DNA of 64,000 nucleotides from Okeania sp. KiyG1 (GTDB lineage Bacteria; Cyanobacteriota; Cyanobacteriia; Cyanobacteriales; Microcoleaceae). A program made the translations under genes and the position numbers. The DNA lies in contig NZ_BLZO01000187.1 in assembly GCF_014132355.1 (NCBI RefSeq), positions 1-64,000 on the forward strand, written 5' to 3'. Positions 19,304-28,745 of the stretch are shown here, piece after piece. A model generated the notes under the pieces. It ran no database searches. It saw only the letters and a program-made list of their open reading frames with translations, and was not told where the DNA came from. Every line of letters starts with the position of its first letter. The first letter of the stretch is position 1.

Positions 19304-20983
19304 TTAATTCCGCCCCTCCTTTCCATTCAAATTAACTTTTTTCCCATTGCTTCCATGCTGTAAAAACTGCATCAACATCGCTTCCATTCGTGGGGATAAA
19401 TCAATTGGTAAATTCCCAGACCGCAAATGCAAATCCTGTTGCGGAAACGGAATCTCTATTTCATGCTCCCGCAATATTGCCTCAATCTTAAAGTACAACT
19501 CACTCCTAATAATTTCCTGTTTGCTCGGTTCCGCTGTCCATACCCGTAACTCGAAATTTAGAGAACTATCTCCAAACTCAATAAACAGCACCTGGGGTTC
19601 TGGTATCGATAATACATCGGGGTACACTGCTCCTGCTGCATCTAATAAAGCTTGACGTACTGCCTCTACATCAGATCCGTAAGCAACTCCCACTGGTAAC
19701 CGCAACGCTGAAACTGGGTGGTCATGATCCCAATTTATTAGCTCCGCCTCCAAAAACCGGGAGTTAGGTAAAATAATAGACACATGGTCGAAAGTTTTAA
19801 TCATTGTACTACGGGCACCAATGCGTTCAACTGTGCCTTGATATTCTCCAATTTCTACAAAGTCGCCCACTTGTATCGGTCGCTCAAACAATAATACCAA
19901 ACCACTACCAAAATTTTTAGCAATATCCTGGAAACCTAAACCAATACCAACGCCAAACGCACTTGCTAACAAGGCAATAGAACTCAAGTCTAAACCCCAT
20001 ACTTGCAATAATACCATCACACCAATAGTGATTAAACTGTATTTGGTCATAGTGGCGATCGCTTCTTGAGCGCCTCGGTTAATTCCGGTTACTCGTAAAA
20101 TGCGCGATCTTAAAATATTTGTTATTCCACCAACACTAATTATTAATGCCCAAACTAAACCTACTAAAATTAATAGATCGGGTACAGAATATGTTTGATT
20201 TCCCAAATGAATTACCGGAGAAGTAAAGGTGGAAATTAAGGTGTCAGTAAATTGATAACTGAACTGTCGAGTTAGGGGAAATTTATTAGTAATATACAGA
20301 ATTGTTCCTACCCATAAAGCTATTCTCGTAACTAACAAACTTAAACTAATTAGTATAGATAAACTTTTGCTCTCTTCAGGATGAGCAATGCCATGATTTC
20401 CCAAAAAAAACAATAGAGCTTGATATAAATATTTTCGCCATACTAACTTTAATAGCCAGTTGATTGCTATGGCCACATTAATAATTAATCCGACTTTAAT
20501 TAATGTGTTTCCCATAAATTTTAAAGAGCGTTCTTTTTGAGCGATTTTTACTGACTCCTCAATTTTTTCTACCCAAATTTCTGTTTGCTCTTTTAGATTA
20601 CTTCCTGGAAAAACATCTTTTTGAGTAACAGTTAATAGATAGGCATTGTTTAACCAAATTGTTGGTAGTTTTTCTTCTGTTTTAACTTTTATATTTATAT
20701 GGTTTGATGATGAAACTAGGGTTAATAATTTTTTTTCTATTAACTCAGCTCTTTTCTGGGCAGTATATTCTCCTGCACTGCTAACTTTGAGTATTGGTCG
20801 CCCATCTAAAACTACTGGGGCTGTAGAGTTTTTAATTTCTACTAATGCTGCTCCTGGAGTAAATATCATTAAGCTACTGAGGATAAGCACGATTGTGCTA
20901 AATATAATAAATTGAAATATTCCTGATTGACGAGATTTAAAATTATAGTTATAGTTATTTTCTACAATCACTCTTTTACCCAC
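19304..20983 (-). CDS. MscS-family mechanosensitive ion channel
   Basis: The 559-residue product combines an N-terminal membrane or signal segment (residues 23-45), a periplasmic-type region (VVLDGRPILKVSSAGEYTAQ, then LPTIWLNNAYLLTVTQKD), several membrane spans, and the MscS core: ALLASAFGVGIGLGFQDIAK as pore helix near residue 345, VGDFVEIGEYQGTVERIG and ITLP-like VSIILPNSRFLEAELINW in the beta domain, then a C-terminal alpha/beta part (FGDSSLNFELRVW). It should open under membrane tension to release solutes during osmotic downshock. It is unlinked to the split relative at 13571-15816 but has the same architecture, and serves as the intact reference for it. Confidence 0.9.
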   Translation of the reverse strand: MGKRVIVENNYNYNFKSRQSGIFQFIIFSTIVLILSSLMIFTPGAALVEIKNSTAPVVLDGRPILKVSSAGEYTAQKRAELIEKKLLTLVSSSNHINIKVKTEEKLPTIWLNNAYLLTVTQKDVFPGSNLKEQTEIWVEKIEESVKIAQKERSLKFMGNTLIKVGLIINVAIAINWLLKLVWRKYLYQALLFFLGNHGIAHPEESKSLSILISLSLLVTRIALWVGTILYITNKFPLTRQFSYQFTDTLISTFTSPVIHLGNQTYSVPDLLILVGLVWALIISVGGITNILRSRILRVTGINRGAQEAIATMTKYSLITIGVMVLLQVWGLDLSSIALLASAFGVGIGLGFQDIAKNFGSGLVLLFERPIQVGDFVEIGEYQGTVERIGARSTMIKTFDHVSIILPNSRFLEAELINWDHDHPVSALRLPVGVAYGSDVEAVRQALLDAAGAVYPDVLSIPEPQVLFIEFGDSSLNFELRVWTAEPSKQEIIRSELYFKIEAILREHEIEIPFPQQDLHLRSGNLPIDLSPRMEAMLMQFLQHGSNGKKVNLNGKEGRN

Positions 20984-21341
20984 CCTTTAGTATTTTGATA
21001 TACAATAATGTAAAATATCAATAAATTTTGAATGAATTGTAACACAATATAGGACAAGTTGATAGAAGTTTGGTTTTCCATCAAAATAATTAATTCCTAC
21101 GCTGCTTTACTCATTGAATTGGATACATATATAGTGGAACAGGAGTATGGGGTATAGTTCCGGAAAAAAAGTAATATTTTTTTATTATTAATAATTGCTC
21201 AATGGTAAGTTTGGATCTATAAATTATTAGTTAATATAGCAGAAGAAAGAGAAGAAAGAGGGAAGAAGGAACAGGGAAAATGGAAGATGGGAGAGGGAAA
21301 ATGGAAGATGGAAGATGGAAGATGGAAGATGGAAAAATCTT
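20984..21341. other. Gene-free stretch upstream of the MscS gene
   Basis: AT-rich DNA that should hold the promoter of the minus-strand MscS gene, then a purine-rich run with GGAAGAT heptamers at about 21290-21335. No gene. Confidence 0.45.
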
Positions 21342-21588
21342 ACCGAAAAATTAAGGTATAAAGCCTCTCTATTCATGGAGAAAAAAGCGGTCGTTTGCGG
21401 AGCATTCCGTAGGATGGGATGGCGTTTTGCTCCGCAACATATAAAGGGGAGCGGCTCTGATAAGAGCGGGTCTCCTCGCCATATCCATGAGACCAAGAGA
21501 AGAAAAAAATTCCTTTTAACCCAATCCTTTTCTTTTCAAGGAGAGGTAATTCTAAATTCGCGCATTCTAAATTCTTAATTCTTGAAGT
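21342..21588. repeat. R2 repeat, long form
   Basis: Starts TTACCGAAAAATTAAGG, carries the inserted segment with AGCGGTCGTTTGCGGAGC and CTCCTCGCCATATCCATGAG, and ends CTTTTCAAGGAGAGGTAATT. It contains the uninterrupted version of the site into which the 9351-9512 MITE inserted. Confidence 0.6.
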
Positions 21589-21684
21589 TGTCTGAGTTTT
21601 AAGCTTTTCCTCTGTCTGCGCCTATTCTTTCGACTGCTATATCTTAAGAAGAAAGTGTAATTATCAGTTTTTTTTGATCTAATA

Positions 21685-21801
21685 CAGGACTTACACAAAT
21701 TGACTTTTAAAGCACTATCTATAGGGGGCCATTCGGAGCTTTGCGGAGCGCAAAGCTCCCCTAACGCACTAGCTATCTGTAGAGTCCCTGGGTAAGTCCT
21801 G
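21685..21801. mobile_element. MITE, C5 family (CAGGACTTAC...GTAAGTCCTG)
   Basis: The 117-bp element has CAGGACTTACACAAA and GGTAAGTCCTG ends. Flanks are TAATA (21680-21684) and GAATA (21802-21806), a 5-bp duplication with one mismatch. Internal AAAGCTCCG/CGGAGCTTTG inverted sequence forms a hairpin. Confidence 0.65.
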
Positions 21802-21835
21802 GAATATAAAAATTTTGATAGTGTATTTTTTAGTT

Positions 21836-22080
21836 CAACAATTAATAATTAGAGTATTGAATAAAAGGAAAATTTTTGTTTGTTTCTGCTTGTAGGACAA
21901 CATCCTATGGTGTAGTTAAGGAGAGATTTTTGAACTAAATAATTAAGTTCAATTAATATTAAAATATAGCTTTTAAATTCATGGCGATCGCCAATCAAAT
22001 TACAGGGTAATTCATTTAAGTAGACTACAAAATTCTTTTAGGTCAGGCAGTAGGCAGTAGGGGGAAAGAATTGATAAATA
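21836..22080. repeat. Degenerate R2 copy and spacer
   Basis: AATTAAT heptamers and AGGAAAATTTTTG at 21836-21880 and AAGGAGAGATTTTTGAAC at about 21915-21935 mark a worn R2 copy. GGCAGTA heptamers lie at 22046-22060. No gene. Confidence 0.45.
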
Positions 22081-22314
22081 GGGTTTGCTGAAAAAGTCTT
22101 ATGGGTGAGGGTAGGAGACAGGAGACAGGAGTCAGAATTTACGGGGAGTTTAGAGGTGGAAGTCGGAAGAATAGTCCGTTAATTTTTCTGCCAAGTGTGA
22201 GCCTTTAATACTAACACGCATGAACCTTTTTGACCTAACTTATTGCACTTTTTCAATACCTAAAAAGGCACTTACTAATATCAGTCAATGCTTTCATATT
22301 TAATCAGCAAGCTC
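22081..22314. mobile_element. MITE, G6 family
   Basis: The 234-bp element runs from GGGTTTGCTGAAAAAGTC to TCAGCAAGCTC with TAAATA on both sides (22075-22080 and 22315-22320). One base of the right end differs from the family (CTC for CCC). Confidence 0.75.
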
Positions 22315-22391
22315 TAAATAAGAATTTGATAATTGATTTGATTTGTTATGCTCGCCAGATGTCTATTAGATAGCTATCTCTATCATTATTT

Positions 22392-22536
22392 ACCGAAATA
22401 TTGTGGTTTAAAGCTTCCCCTTTTCAGGAGATAATAAATAAAAATTTTCATGATTAGTCAATCCTCTCCTTGAAAAGAAGAGGTAATTCTAAATTCTAAA
22501 TTCGCGCATTCTAAATTATTGAATTTTTCTTCCCTC
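22392..22536. repeat. R2 repeat, short form
   Basis: TTACCGAAATATTGTGG at the left, CCCCTTTTCAGGAG and CTCTCCTTGAAAAGAAGAGG hairpins, and AATTCTA heptamers at the right. It ends about 20 bases before the stop codon of the MoxR gene, and 22537-22556 is TTCTTCC heptamers. Confidence 0.6.
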
Positions 22537-22556
22537 TTCCTTCTTCCTTCTTCCTT

Positions 22557-23507
22557 TTATCTTGGTACTGAAACTTGTTTCAATATAGAATTAATTACAC
22601 TATCAATTATTATTCCATCTAACTGTGCTTCAGGTTTCAAAATTAACCGATGACGTAATAGAGGTAATGCCACTGTTTTAATATCATCTGGAATTACATA
22701 ATTTCTATTATTTAACCAAGCTTGTGTTTTACTGGTTTGTAACCATGCTACTGCCGCTCGTGGAGAAGCACCCAAAGCTACATCTGGATGTTTTCTGGTT
22801 TGCTGAACTAATTCTAATAAATAATCTAATATTTTTTCTTGAACGTTAATTGCTTCTATTTCTTGACGAGTTAAAATTATTTGTTCGACCGTTGCTACAG
22901 GTTTAATTTGATTTAATTGAATATTTTTGGCAGTCAAACCTTGTTGGACATTTAGCAACATTTGTTTTTCTGCTCCTTTGTCTGGATAATCAATAATAAT
23001 CTTGAATAAAAATCTGTCTAATTGTGCTTCTGGTAATGGATATGTACCTTCAAATTCTAGGGAATTTTGAGTAGCAATTACCCAAAATAAATTTGGTAAT
23101 GGCAAAGTTTTTCCATCTAATGTTACCTGTTGTTCTGCCATTGCTTCGAGTAAAGCTGCTTGTGTTTTTGGTGGAGTACGATTAATTTCATCTGCTAATA
23201 ATATTTCTGTAAAAATCGGACCTTTTTTCAAAGTAAAATTGCGACTATTTAGGTCAAATACATTAGTCCCTAAGATATCTGATGGTAGAATATCTGGTGT
23301 TAGTTGAACTCGGCGAAATTCGGCTTGAATTAATCTAGCTAATACTTTGACTGTGAGAGTTTTTCCTGTGCCTGGAACTCCTTCTATTATTACATGACCT
23401 CCAGTTAACAAGGCTATTAATAATTGTTGAATAGGTATATTTTGACCGACAATTATTTGACTGAGAGTTTGAGATAGTTGAGTAAATCTTGAGTTAGTTT
23501 GTGTCAT
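22557..23507 (-). CDS. MoxR-type AAA+ ATPase
   Basis: The 316-residue product is a MoxR ATPase: Walker A GVPGTGKT near residue 42, Walker B ILLADEINRTPPKTQAALLE near residue 107, sensor 1 VIATQNSLEFEGTYPLPEAQ near residue 145 and sensor 2 in GASPRAAVAW near residue 246. MoxR proteins act as chaperones that load cofactors or assemble complexes, often with VWA, DUF58 and transglutaminase-like partners. Here the likely partners are the DUF4129 and DUF4350 genes upstream on the same strand, the usual neighbours in this gene cluster, but a 1.15-kb repeat array separates them. The DUF58 gene common in such clusters is not seen. The array may have changed how the three are co-transcribed. Confidence 0.92.
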   Translation of the reverse strand: MTQTNSRFTQLSQTLSQIIVGQNIPIQQLLIALLTGGHVIIEGVPGTGKTLTVKVLARLIQAEFRRVQLTPDILPSDILGTNVFDLNSRNFTLKKGPIFTEILLADEINRTPPKTQAALLEAMAEQQVTLDGKTLPLPNLFWVIATQNSLEFEGTYPLPEAQLDRFLFKIIIDYPDKGAEKQMLLNVQQGLTAKNIQLNQIKPVATVEQIILTRQEIEAINVQEKILDYLLELVQQTRKHPDVALGASPRAAVAWLQTSKTQAWLNNRNYVIPDDIKTVALPLLRHRLILKPEAQLDGIIIDSVINSILKQVSVPR

Positions 23508-23523
23508 TTTAATTCAGTTATTA

Positions 23524-24672
23524 GTATATAAAGGAAGAAGGAAGAAGGAAGAGGGAAGAGGGAAGAAGTTTTATGGTTTATCTTCCGTTTTTATCTGATT
23601 TTATACCATTTGCCAAAAGTCATCTTACCGTAGAAGGAAGAGGGAAGAAGTTTTATGGTTTATCTTCCGTTTTTATCTGATTTTGTACCATTTGCCAAAA
23701 GTCATTTTACCGTAGAAGGAAGAAGGAAGAAGGAAGAAGGAAGAGGGAAGAGGGAAGAAGTTTTATGGTTTATCTTCCGTTTTTATCTGATATACCATTT
23801 GCCAAAAGTCATTTTACCGTAGAAGGAAGAAGGAAGAAGGAAGAAGGAAGAGGGAAGAAGTTTTATGGTTTATCTTCCGTTTTTATCTGATTTTATACCA
23901 TTTGCCAAAAGTCATCTTACCGTAGAAGGAAGAAGGAAGAAGTTTTATGGTTTATCTTCTGTTTTTATCTGATTTTGTACCATTTGCCAAAAGTCATTTT
24001 ATCGCAGAAGGAAGAAGGAAGAAGTTTTATGGTTTATCTTCCGTTTTTATCTGATTTTGTACCATTTGCCAAAAGTCATCTTATCGCAGAAGGAAGAGGG
24101 AAGAAGTTTTATGGTTTATCTTCCGTTTTTATCTGATTTTATACCATTTGCCAAAAGTCATTTTACCGTAGAAGGAAGAAGGAAGAAGGAAGAAGGAAGA
24201 AGGAAGAGGGAAGAGGGAAGAAGTTTTATGGTTTATCTTCCGTTTTTATCTGATTTTATACCATTTGCCAAAAGTCATTTTACCGTAGAAGGAAGAAGGA
24301 AGAAGGAAGAAGGAAGAGGGAAGAGGGAAGAAGTTTTATGGTTTATCTTCCGTTTTTATCTGATTTTATACTATTTGCCAAAAGTCATCTTACCGTAGAA
24401 GGAAGAAGGAAGAAGGAAGAAGGAAGAGGGAAGAGGGAAGAAGTTTTATGGTTTATCTTCCGTTTTTATCTGATTTTATACCATTTGCCAAAAGTCATCT
24501 TACCGTAGAAGGAAGAGGGAAGAAGTTTTATGGTTTATCTTCCGTTTTTATCTGATTTTATACCATTTGCCAAAAGTCATCTTACCGTAGAAGGAAGAGG
24601 GAAGAAGTTTTATGGTTTATCTTCCGTTTTTATCTGATTTTGTACCATTTGCCAAAAGTCATTTTATTACAC
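23524..24672. repeat. Twelve-copy tandem repeat array
   Basis: Twelve copies of a conserved core of about 63-70 bases (TTTTATGGTTTATCTTCCG ... CCATTTGCCAAAAGTCAT ... TTACCGTAGAAGGAAG) are separated by a variable number of GAAGGAA/GAGGGAA heptamers, so the unit length ranges from about 80 to 120 bases. Copies of TTTTATGGTTTATCTT start near 23568, 23651, 23761, 23861, 23943, 24024, 24107, 24222, 24333, 24443, 24527 and 24608. Copies are almost identical, indicating recent expansion. Open frames in it are artefacts. The remaining bases to 24842 hold a TTTCCTCCGGAATGCTTAC repeat fragment. Confidence 0.93.
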
Positions 24673-24842
24673 AAAGAAGAAGGAAGAAGTTGTATTATTG
24701 ATATTCCGTTGTTTCTGCTGCGGAGTGCTACGCAAACAGTTATTTCATAAGTCCTAAATATCAAGGCATTTACTATATAAATCAATTTTTGAGACCAAAA
24801 TTTTAGTAAGCATTTCCTCCGGAATGCTTACAAATTTTACGG

Positions 24843-25967
24843 TCAAAAATTATTTTTTGCTTTGTTTTCAACTTGAAATATTTTCTCCCACTTATCTAAC
24901 CAATTTAATAACTCTGATTCGGTAATTTTTCGCTTTTGAGATTGAATTTTTAGAACTTTTTCTAATTCTATTGATGGCTCTCCAGTTTGTTGTATCCAAG
25001 CATCTATCAAAGATTTATCTTCAACTATATTTTCTCCTAATCCTAATTTATTTTGCAATTGAATTTTTTGTTCTTTTCCTGTAGTTTCTAAAATAAATTC
25101 TCGACTTTCTGCTTTTTGTAATACTCCTGCTAAAGCTTGAATATAAGCTTGACTATTATCAACTATTGGTGCTGATAATTTTATCGGTTTGGCAAAACGA
25201 CGATTTTGAGCAAAAATCAGGATAACTAAAATAATTAAACCCTGAATAAAAATTGGAAATAAGGGAGTTTCAACCAAATAATTCACTAAACTTTCTCCCA
25301 ACTCTTCCTTAATTACTTCTTGGTCTTTATAACCATGAATATATTCATCTACTAAAATTCTTTGTTGACCTTGAGTAACAAGTTGAGCTAAAAATTCATA
25401 ATTTCCAGGTATATCTTGATAAGCATTAGCAGCTAAATATTGAGTAGTAGCTAAGATAATTCTTCCTTTGCCAAACTGCTTTTGCCAAACTATAGCACCG
25501 TAGCGATCGCCTAATAAATTCTCTTCTTTTTGTTGCTCAAGTTTTATTGCTCGGCGACTTGTTTCTATTTCAACTTTTCCCACTTCCGTATCATGGGTAG
25601 TCGTAAAATCTGCCTTTGTCACCTCTTTTTTAATACCTAAAATTACTAAAATATTTCCGGATTTTACCCAACTTTCTATCCGAGCATTAATTAGTGGATT
25701 TTTTAATTTGCTATTAACCTGTAATAGAGTGACTGATGAGTTAATATATTGACTATTTTCTAAATCTATAAATGGTTTTTCCCAGCGTTGAATATCCGCG
25801 CCTTTTTCTAACATAAACTTGTACCAAGCACCATATCCATCTGGGGCACGACTATAAGTAGAACCGCTATTTAATTGATTATTTACTGGGGCAGAAAAAA
25901 CAGTGATTATCATAATTGAAATTAGAGCGATCGCTCCAAATATCCAAAATTTATTAGTTTTTTTCAT
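24843..25967 (-). CDS. DUF4350 domain protein, membrane-anchored
   Basis: The product has about 374 residues. It begins with a membrane segment (FWIFGAIALISIMIITVFSAP), then a DUF4350 domain with the typical YSRAPDGYGAWYKFMLEKG opening and an internal LVILGIKKEV strand, a second membrane span near residue 240 (LFPIFIQGLIILVILIFAQN), and a C-terminal cytosolic tail. The family lies next to MoxR and DUF4129 genes; its biochemical role is unknown. I place the start at the ATG at 25967, which overlaps the last 14 bases of the DUF4129 gene and suggests translational coupling; the frame is open 12 codons further upstream. Confidence 0.78.
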   Translation of the reverse strand: MKKTNKFWIFGAIALISIMIITVFSAPVNNQLNSGSTYSRAPDGYGAWYKFMLEKGADIQRWEKPFIDLENSQYINSSVTLLQVNSKLKNPLINARIESWVKSGNILVILGIKKEVTKADFTTTHDTEVGKVEIETSRRAIKLEQQKEENLLGDRYGAIVWQKQFGKGRIILATTQYLAANAYQDIPGNYEFLAQLVTQGQQRILVDEYIHGYKDQEVIKEELGESLVNYLVETPLFPIFIQGLIILVILIFAQNRRFAKPIKLSAPIVDNSQAYIQALAGVLQKAESREFILETTGKEQKIQLQNKLGLGENIVEDKSLIDAWIQQTGEPSIELEKVLKIQSQKRKITESELLNWLDKWEKIFQVENKAKNNF

Positions 25968-26565
25968 CTCTGATTTGTTGATAAGCTTCCTGGCATTCTG
26001 CAAATACAGCAGCAGAAACTTCTAAGTTACCAAATAATAATTGCTGATGAGTAATGAATAATTTTTGATATGGTTTAGGCTGAGATAACTGCTGAATTAA
26101 TTCTAAATATTCTCCATCAGTGCGACTAGGTAGATCGGAAATAATACCCCGGTCATTTAATCCTTGTAACATTGCCATATATAAACAACGACAAGCTTCT
26201 CGATAATTGCCTATTTGTTGGTATTTTTGCGATTGATTTAACCAAGCTGTTACTGATAATTCTAATTGAGATTTTTCTCTAGTCTTTGTTGTTAAATTAA
26301 TTTGATTACGAAGACTATAAATATAAGGATTTAACAGTCTAATTATCTGTATAGCTACCCAGCTCAACAGAAAAGCAAAAAGTAGCCACGCCATTGCTTT
26401 AGCAATAATTAATATTATGGGATTATCCAACCATGAAGGTAAATCTACCTCTGGTAATTTAGCTGTTGTTTGAGAAGTTTGAAGTTCCCACCATTCGCTA
26501 AATTTTTGTTGTAACTTTTGGAATTGCCAACCTAAACTATCTTTTTCAAATGAATTTTCAGACAT
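25954..26565 (-). CDS. DUF4129 domain protein
   Basis: The 203-residue product has one membrane span (residues 50-72, IILIIAKAMAWLLFAFLLSW), a basic stretch, and a C-terminal DUF4129-like helical domain (ACRCLYMAMLQGLNDRGII ... RTDGEYLELIQQL). Such domains occur at the C-terminus of transglutaminase-like proteins or as separate genes, in clusters with MoxR and DUF4350. It is the first gene of the minus-strand operon and overlaps the next gene. No enzyme motif is present. The upstream 26566-26824 gap holds a GCATTTCCTAGGTCATGCTGC-like repeat and no gene. Confidence 0.75.
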   Translation of the reverse strand: MSENSFEKDSLGWQFQKLQQKFSEWWELQTSQTTAKLPEVDLPSWLDNPIILIIAKAMAWLLFAFLLSWVAIQIIRLLNPYIYSLRNQINLTTKTREKSQLELSVTAWLNQSQKYQQIGNYREACRCLYMAMLQGLNDRGIISDLPSRTDGEYLELIQQLSQPKPYQKLFITHQQLLFGNLEVSAAVFAECQEAYQQIRDEKN

Positions 26566-26824
26566 ACTTCAATTTAGTCTTGCTCTGGTAGAAAATTTGT
26601 AGAATTAGTATAAGCATTTCCTAGGTCATGCTGCACAAACAGCTAGCTCGCAGTCAGCATTTCCCTACGGGATGCTACGCTTGCCAGCAATTAGTAATGA
26701 ATAATTACTTCTCAGGTTTGGCAAGGGGACCCATGGCAGTAACTTTTTATTCTTTCCTCAATTTCAAAGGTTGCTTTTACCTTCCAAAAAATTAGCTGAT
26801 AGCTAATAGCTGACTGCTGTTTGC

Positions 26825-28147
26825 TTACGAATTAGTCATAGGAATTTCAATAATAAATTCAGCATATTTTCCCGCTTGAGTTTCCACTTTAATACTGCCA
26901 TGATGTTGTCCAACAATTATTTGATGAACTAGAGATAAACCCAAACCTACTCCTTCTCCAGGAGATTTAGTAGTGAAAAAAGGGTTGAAAATTTTATCTT
27001 TAATTTTTGAGCTTATTCCTATACCATTGTCATTGATATGGATTGCTACTTTTTCTCCTAAATTATAGGTTTGTACAGATAAGGTAGGATTAAAATCTTG
27101 ATGAGCAGCTTCCTGTTGTTCTAACTTAGTTTTGAGAGCATAGCAAGAATTATCAATTATGTTCATAAAAGCCTGAAACATATCAGAAAATGATAACTTA
27201 ATTTTATTAATTGATTCATCGTAATTAGTCTTAATTGTCATCGGAACATTCTGTTTTTCCCACAGCTTCTTACAAGCTAACTGTAACGACTCATTTAGCA
27301 TATTATGAATATCGCTAAATTGTAAGCTATTTTGGTCAATCTGTGCGTGTCTTATCATACCTTTAATAATTTTTTCTGCTCTTTTACCGTGTTGATAAAT
27401 ACTATCTGAATTTTGTTTAATATCATTAATAATTTCTTGAAATTCTTCAAGTTTTTCTGGTTCCATTTTATTACTTTCTAAAGCTAATTCTTCCATTAGT
27501 TCCTCAACTAAATCTGTAGAAAGTTGAGCAAAATTTTGAATAAAATTAAGAGGATTACAAAGTTCGTGAGCAATGCCTGAAGTTAAAGTACCTAAGTACG
27601 CAAGTTTTTCTTTAGCAATAATCTGTTTTTGAGCTGTTTGTAGCTGTCGCAATGTTTCTTTAAGCTTTGTTTCTGCTGCCTTTCTTTGTGTAATTTCTTC
27701 TAGCAGCAGTAGATTTTTATTCTTTAATTTTGCAGTTAATTGCCGCAGTTCTACATGTACTTTTACCCTTGCTAAAACCTCATCTATTATGATTGGCTTA
27801 GTAACATAATCTACAGCTCCTAACTCAAATCCTGTAATTTTATCCTCTATATCTGATAAAGCAGTCATAAATATTACAGGAATATCTCTAATTTCTGGGA
27901 TTGCTTTTAAGCGCTTACAGATTTCAAAACCATCAACTATAGGCATCAAAACATCTAACAAAATAATATCTGGACTACTTTCTATTGCTTGTTTCAAACA
28001 ATTTTCACCATCTACAGATACTAATACCTTAAAGTTATAGCTCTCCAGAACAGTAATTACTAACTTCAAATCGATTGGATTATCATCCACAATCAAAATA
28101 GTAGTATTTTTCTCCTTATTATCAATACCATTAGCGACTTTCTTCAT
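26825..28147 (-). CDS. Response-regulator/histidine-kinase hybrid
   Basis: The 440-residue product carries an N-terminal receiver domain (ILIVDDNPIDLKLVITVLES, phosphoacceptor Asp in IILLDVLMPIVDGFE near residue 67, Lys in DYVTKPI near residue 117), a coiled coil, then a kinase core with LTSGIAHELCNPLNFIQNFA as the H-box near residue 190, N-box IIDNSCYAL, and G-boxes NDNGIGISSKIKD and GVGLGLSLVHQI. It lacks membrane spans. The H-box His should be autophosphorylated, and the N-terminal receiver makes it a typical cyanobacterial signal-relay protein acting downstream of another kinase. No partner is adjacent. Confidence 0.92.
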   Translation of the reverse strand: MKKVANGIDNKEKNTTILIVDDNPIDLKLVITVLESYNFKVLVSVDGENCLKQAIESSPDIILLDVLMPIVDGFEICKRLKAIPEIRDIPVIFMTALSDIEDKITGFELGAVDYVTKPIIIDEVLARVKVHVELRQLTAKLKNKNLLLLEEITQRKAAETKLKETLRQLQTAQKQIIAKEKLAYLGTLTSGIAHELCNPLNFIQNFAQLSTDLVEELMEELALESNKMEPEKLEEFQEIINDIKQNSDSIYQHGKRAEKIIKGMIRHAQIDQNSLQFSDIHNMLNESLQLACKKLWEKQNVPMTIKTNYDESINKIKLSFSDMFQAFMNIIDNSCYALKTKLEQQEAAHQDFNPTLSVQTYNLGEKVAIHINDNGIGISSKIKDKIFNPFFTTKSPGEGVGLGLSLVHQIIVGQHHGSIKVETQAGKYAEFIIEIPMTNS

Positions 28148-28331
28148 TTAATTTATACCTATTCTAAATTCGATAAATTTTGCGATTAATTTTATCTTTT
28201 CTTTTGCGGGTTTAATACCCCACTGTTATTTCAGTTATCAGTTATCAGTTATCAGTTATCAGTTATCAGGCACGCCTCCTCCGGAGGAACTGCGCCCTTC
28301 AGTACCTCTGCCTAAAGTCAGAGGCTTGAAA
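28148..28331. repeat. Repeat-filled gap, part 1
   Basis: GCGGGTTTAATACCCC at 28204-28220 and TTATCAG heptamers at 28229-28268, followed by a GGCACGCCTCCTCCGGAGGA hairpin. No gene. Confidence 0.5.
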
Positions 28332-28461
28332 TATAGCGCTGCGCGCAGCTCATCTGGCAATAGGCAATAGGCAATAGGGGGAATAAATTGCTGATAATAT
28401 AAGACTTTTAGCTATTGGACACCTCCTGCAATTTGTAAATATGCCAGCGCACATTGCTATA
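28332..28461. mobile_element. Inverted-repeat element (TATAGC...GCTATA)
   Basis: The 130-bp segment starts TATAGCGCTGCGCGCAG and ends GCCAGCGCACATTGCTATA. It matches 58119-58234 along its length, including AGACTTTTAGCTATTGG and CTGCAATTTGTAAATAT. No clear target duplication. From 28462 to 28745 there are CCCCTTGAAAGGGG and GGTGCTTAAAATTG repeat pieces and no gene. Confidence 0.6.
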
Positions 28462-28745
28462 TTGAAGTTGATTTTTTTTCATCCCCTTGAAAGGGGAGGC
28501 CAGGGTAAACGCATCTAAATTCTGGAAGCTTTTGTAGTTAAGGCTTATAGAGCAATAAGTATAAATACTTAAATAGCTGACATTCTTACCCTTTCAGGAC
28601 TTCAAAATAAGATGCGTTTGCCCTAAAAGGGGAGGTTTGAGACCTGATTTTTTGGTCAACGAGGGTGCTTAAAATTGTTTGAGGTTTGTAGACACAAAGT
28701 GGCTTGTCGAAGACTATTAATAAACAATTTTCCCTTCTGCCTTCT

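Noticed and set aside
24057-24398. 113-codon plus-strand ORF
   Set aside because: It lies wholly inside the 12-copy tandem repeat and its translation repeats with the unit; there is no independent coding signal.
23524-24672. CRISPR array
   Set aside because: Repeat cores are 63-70 bases and the spacers are heptamer runs, not unique sequences; no cas genes are present.
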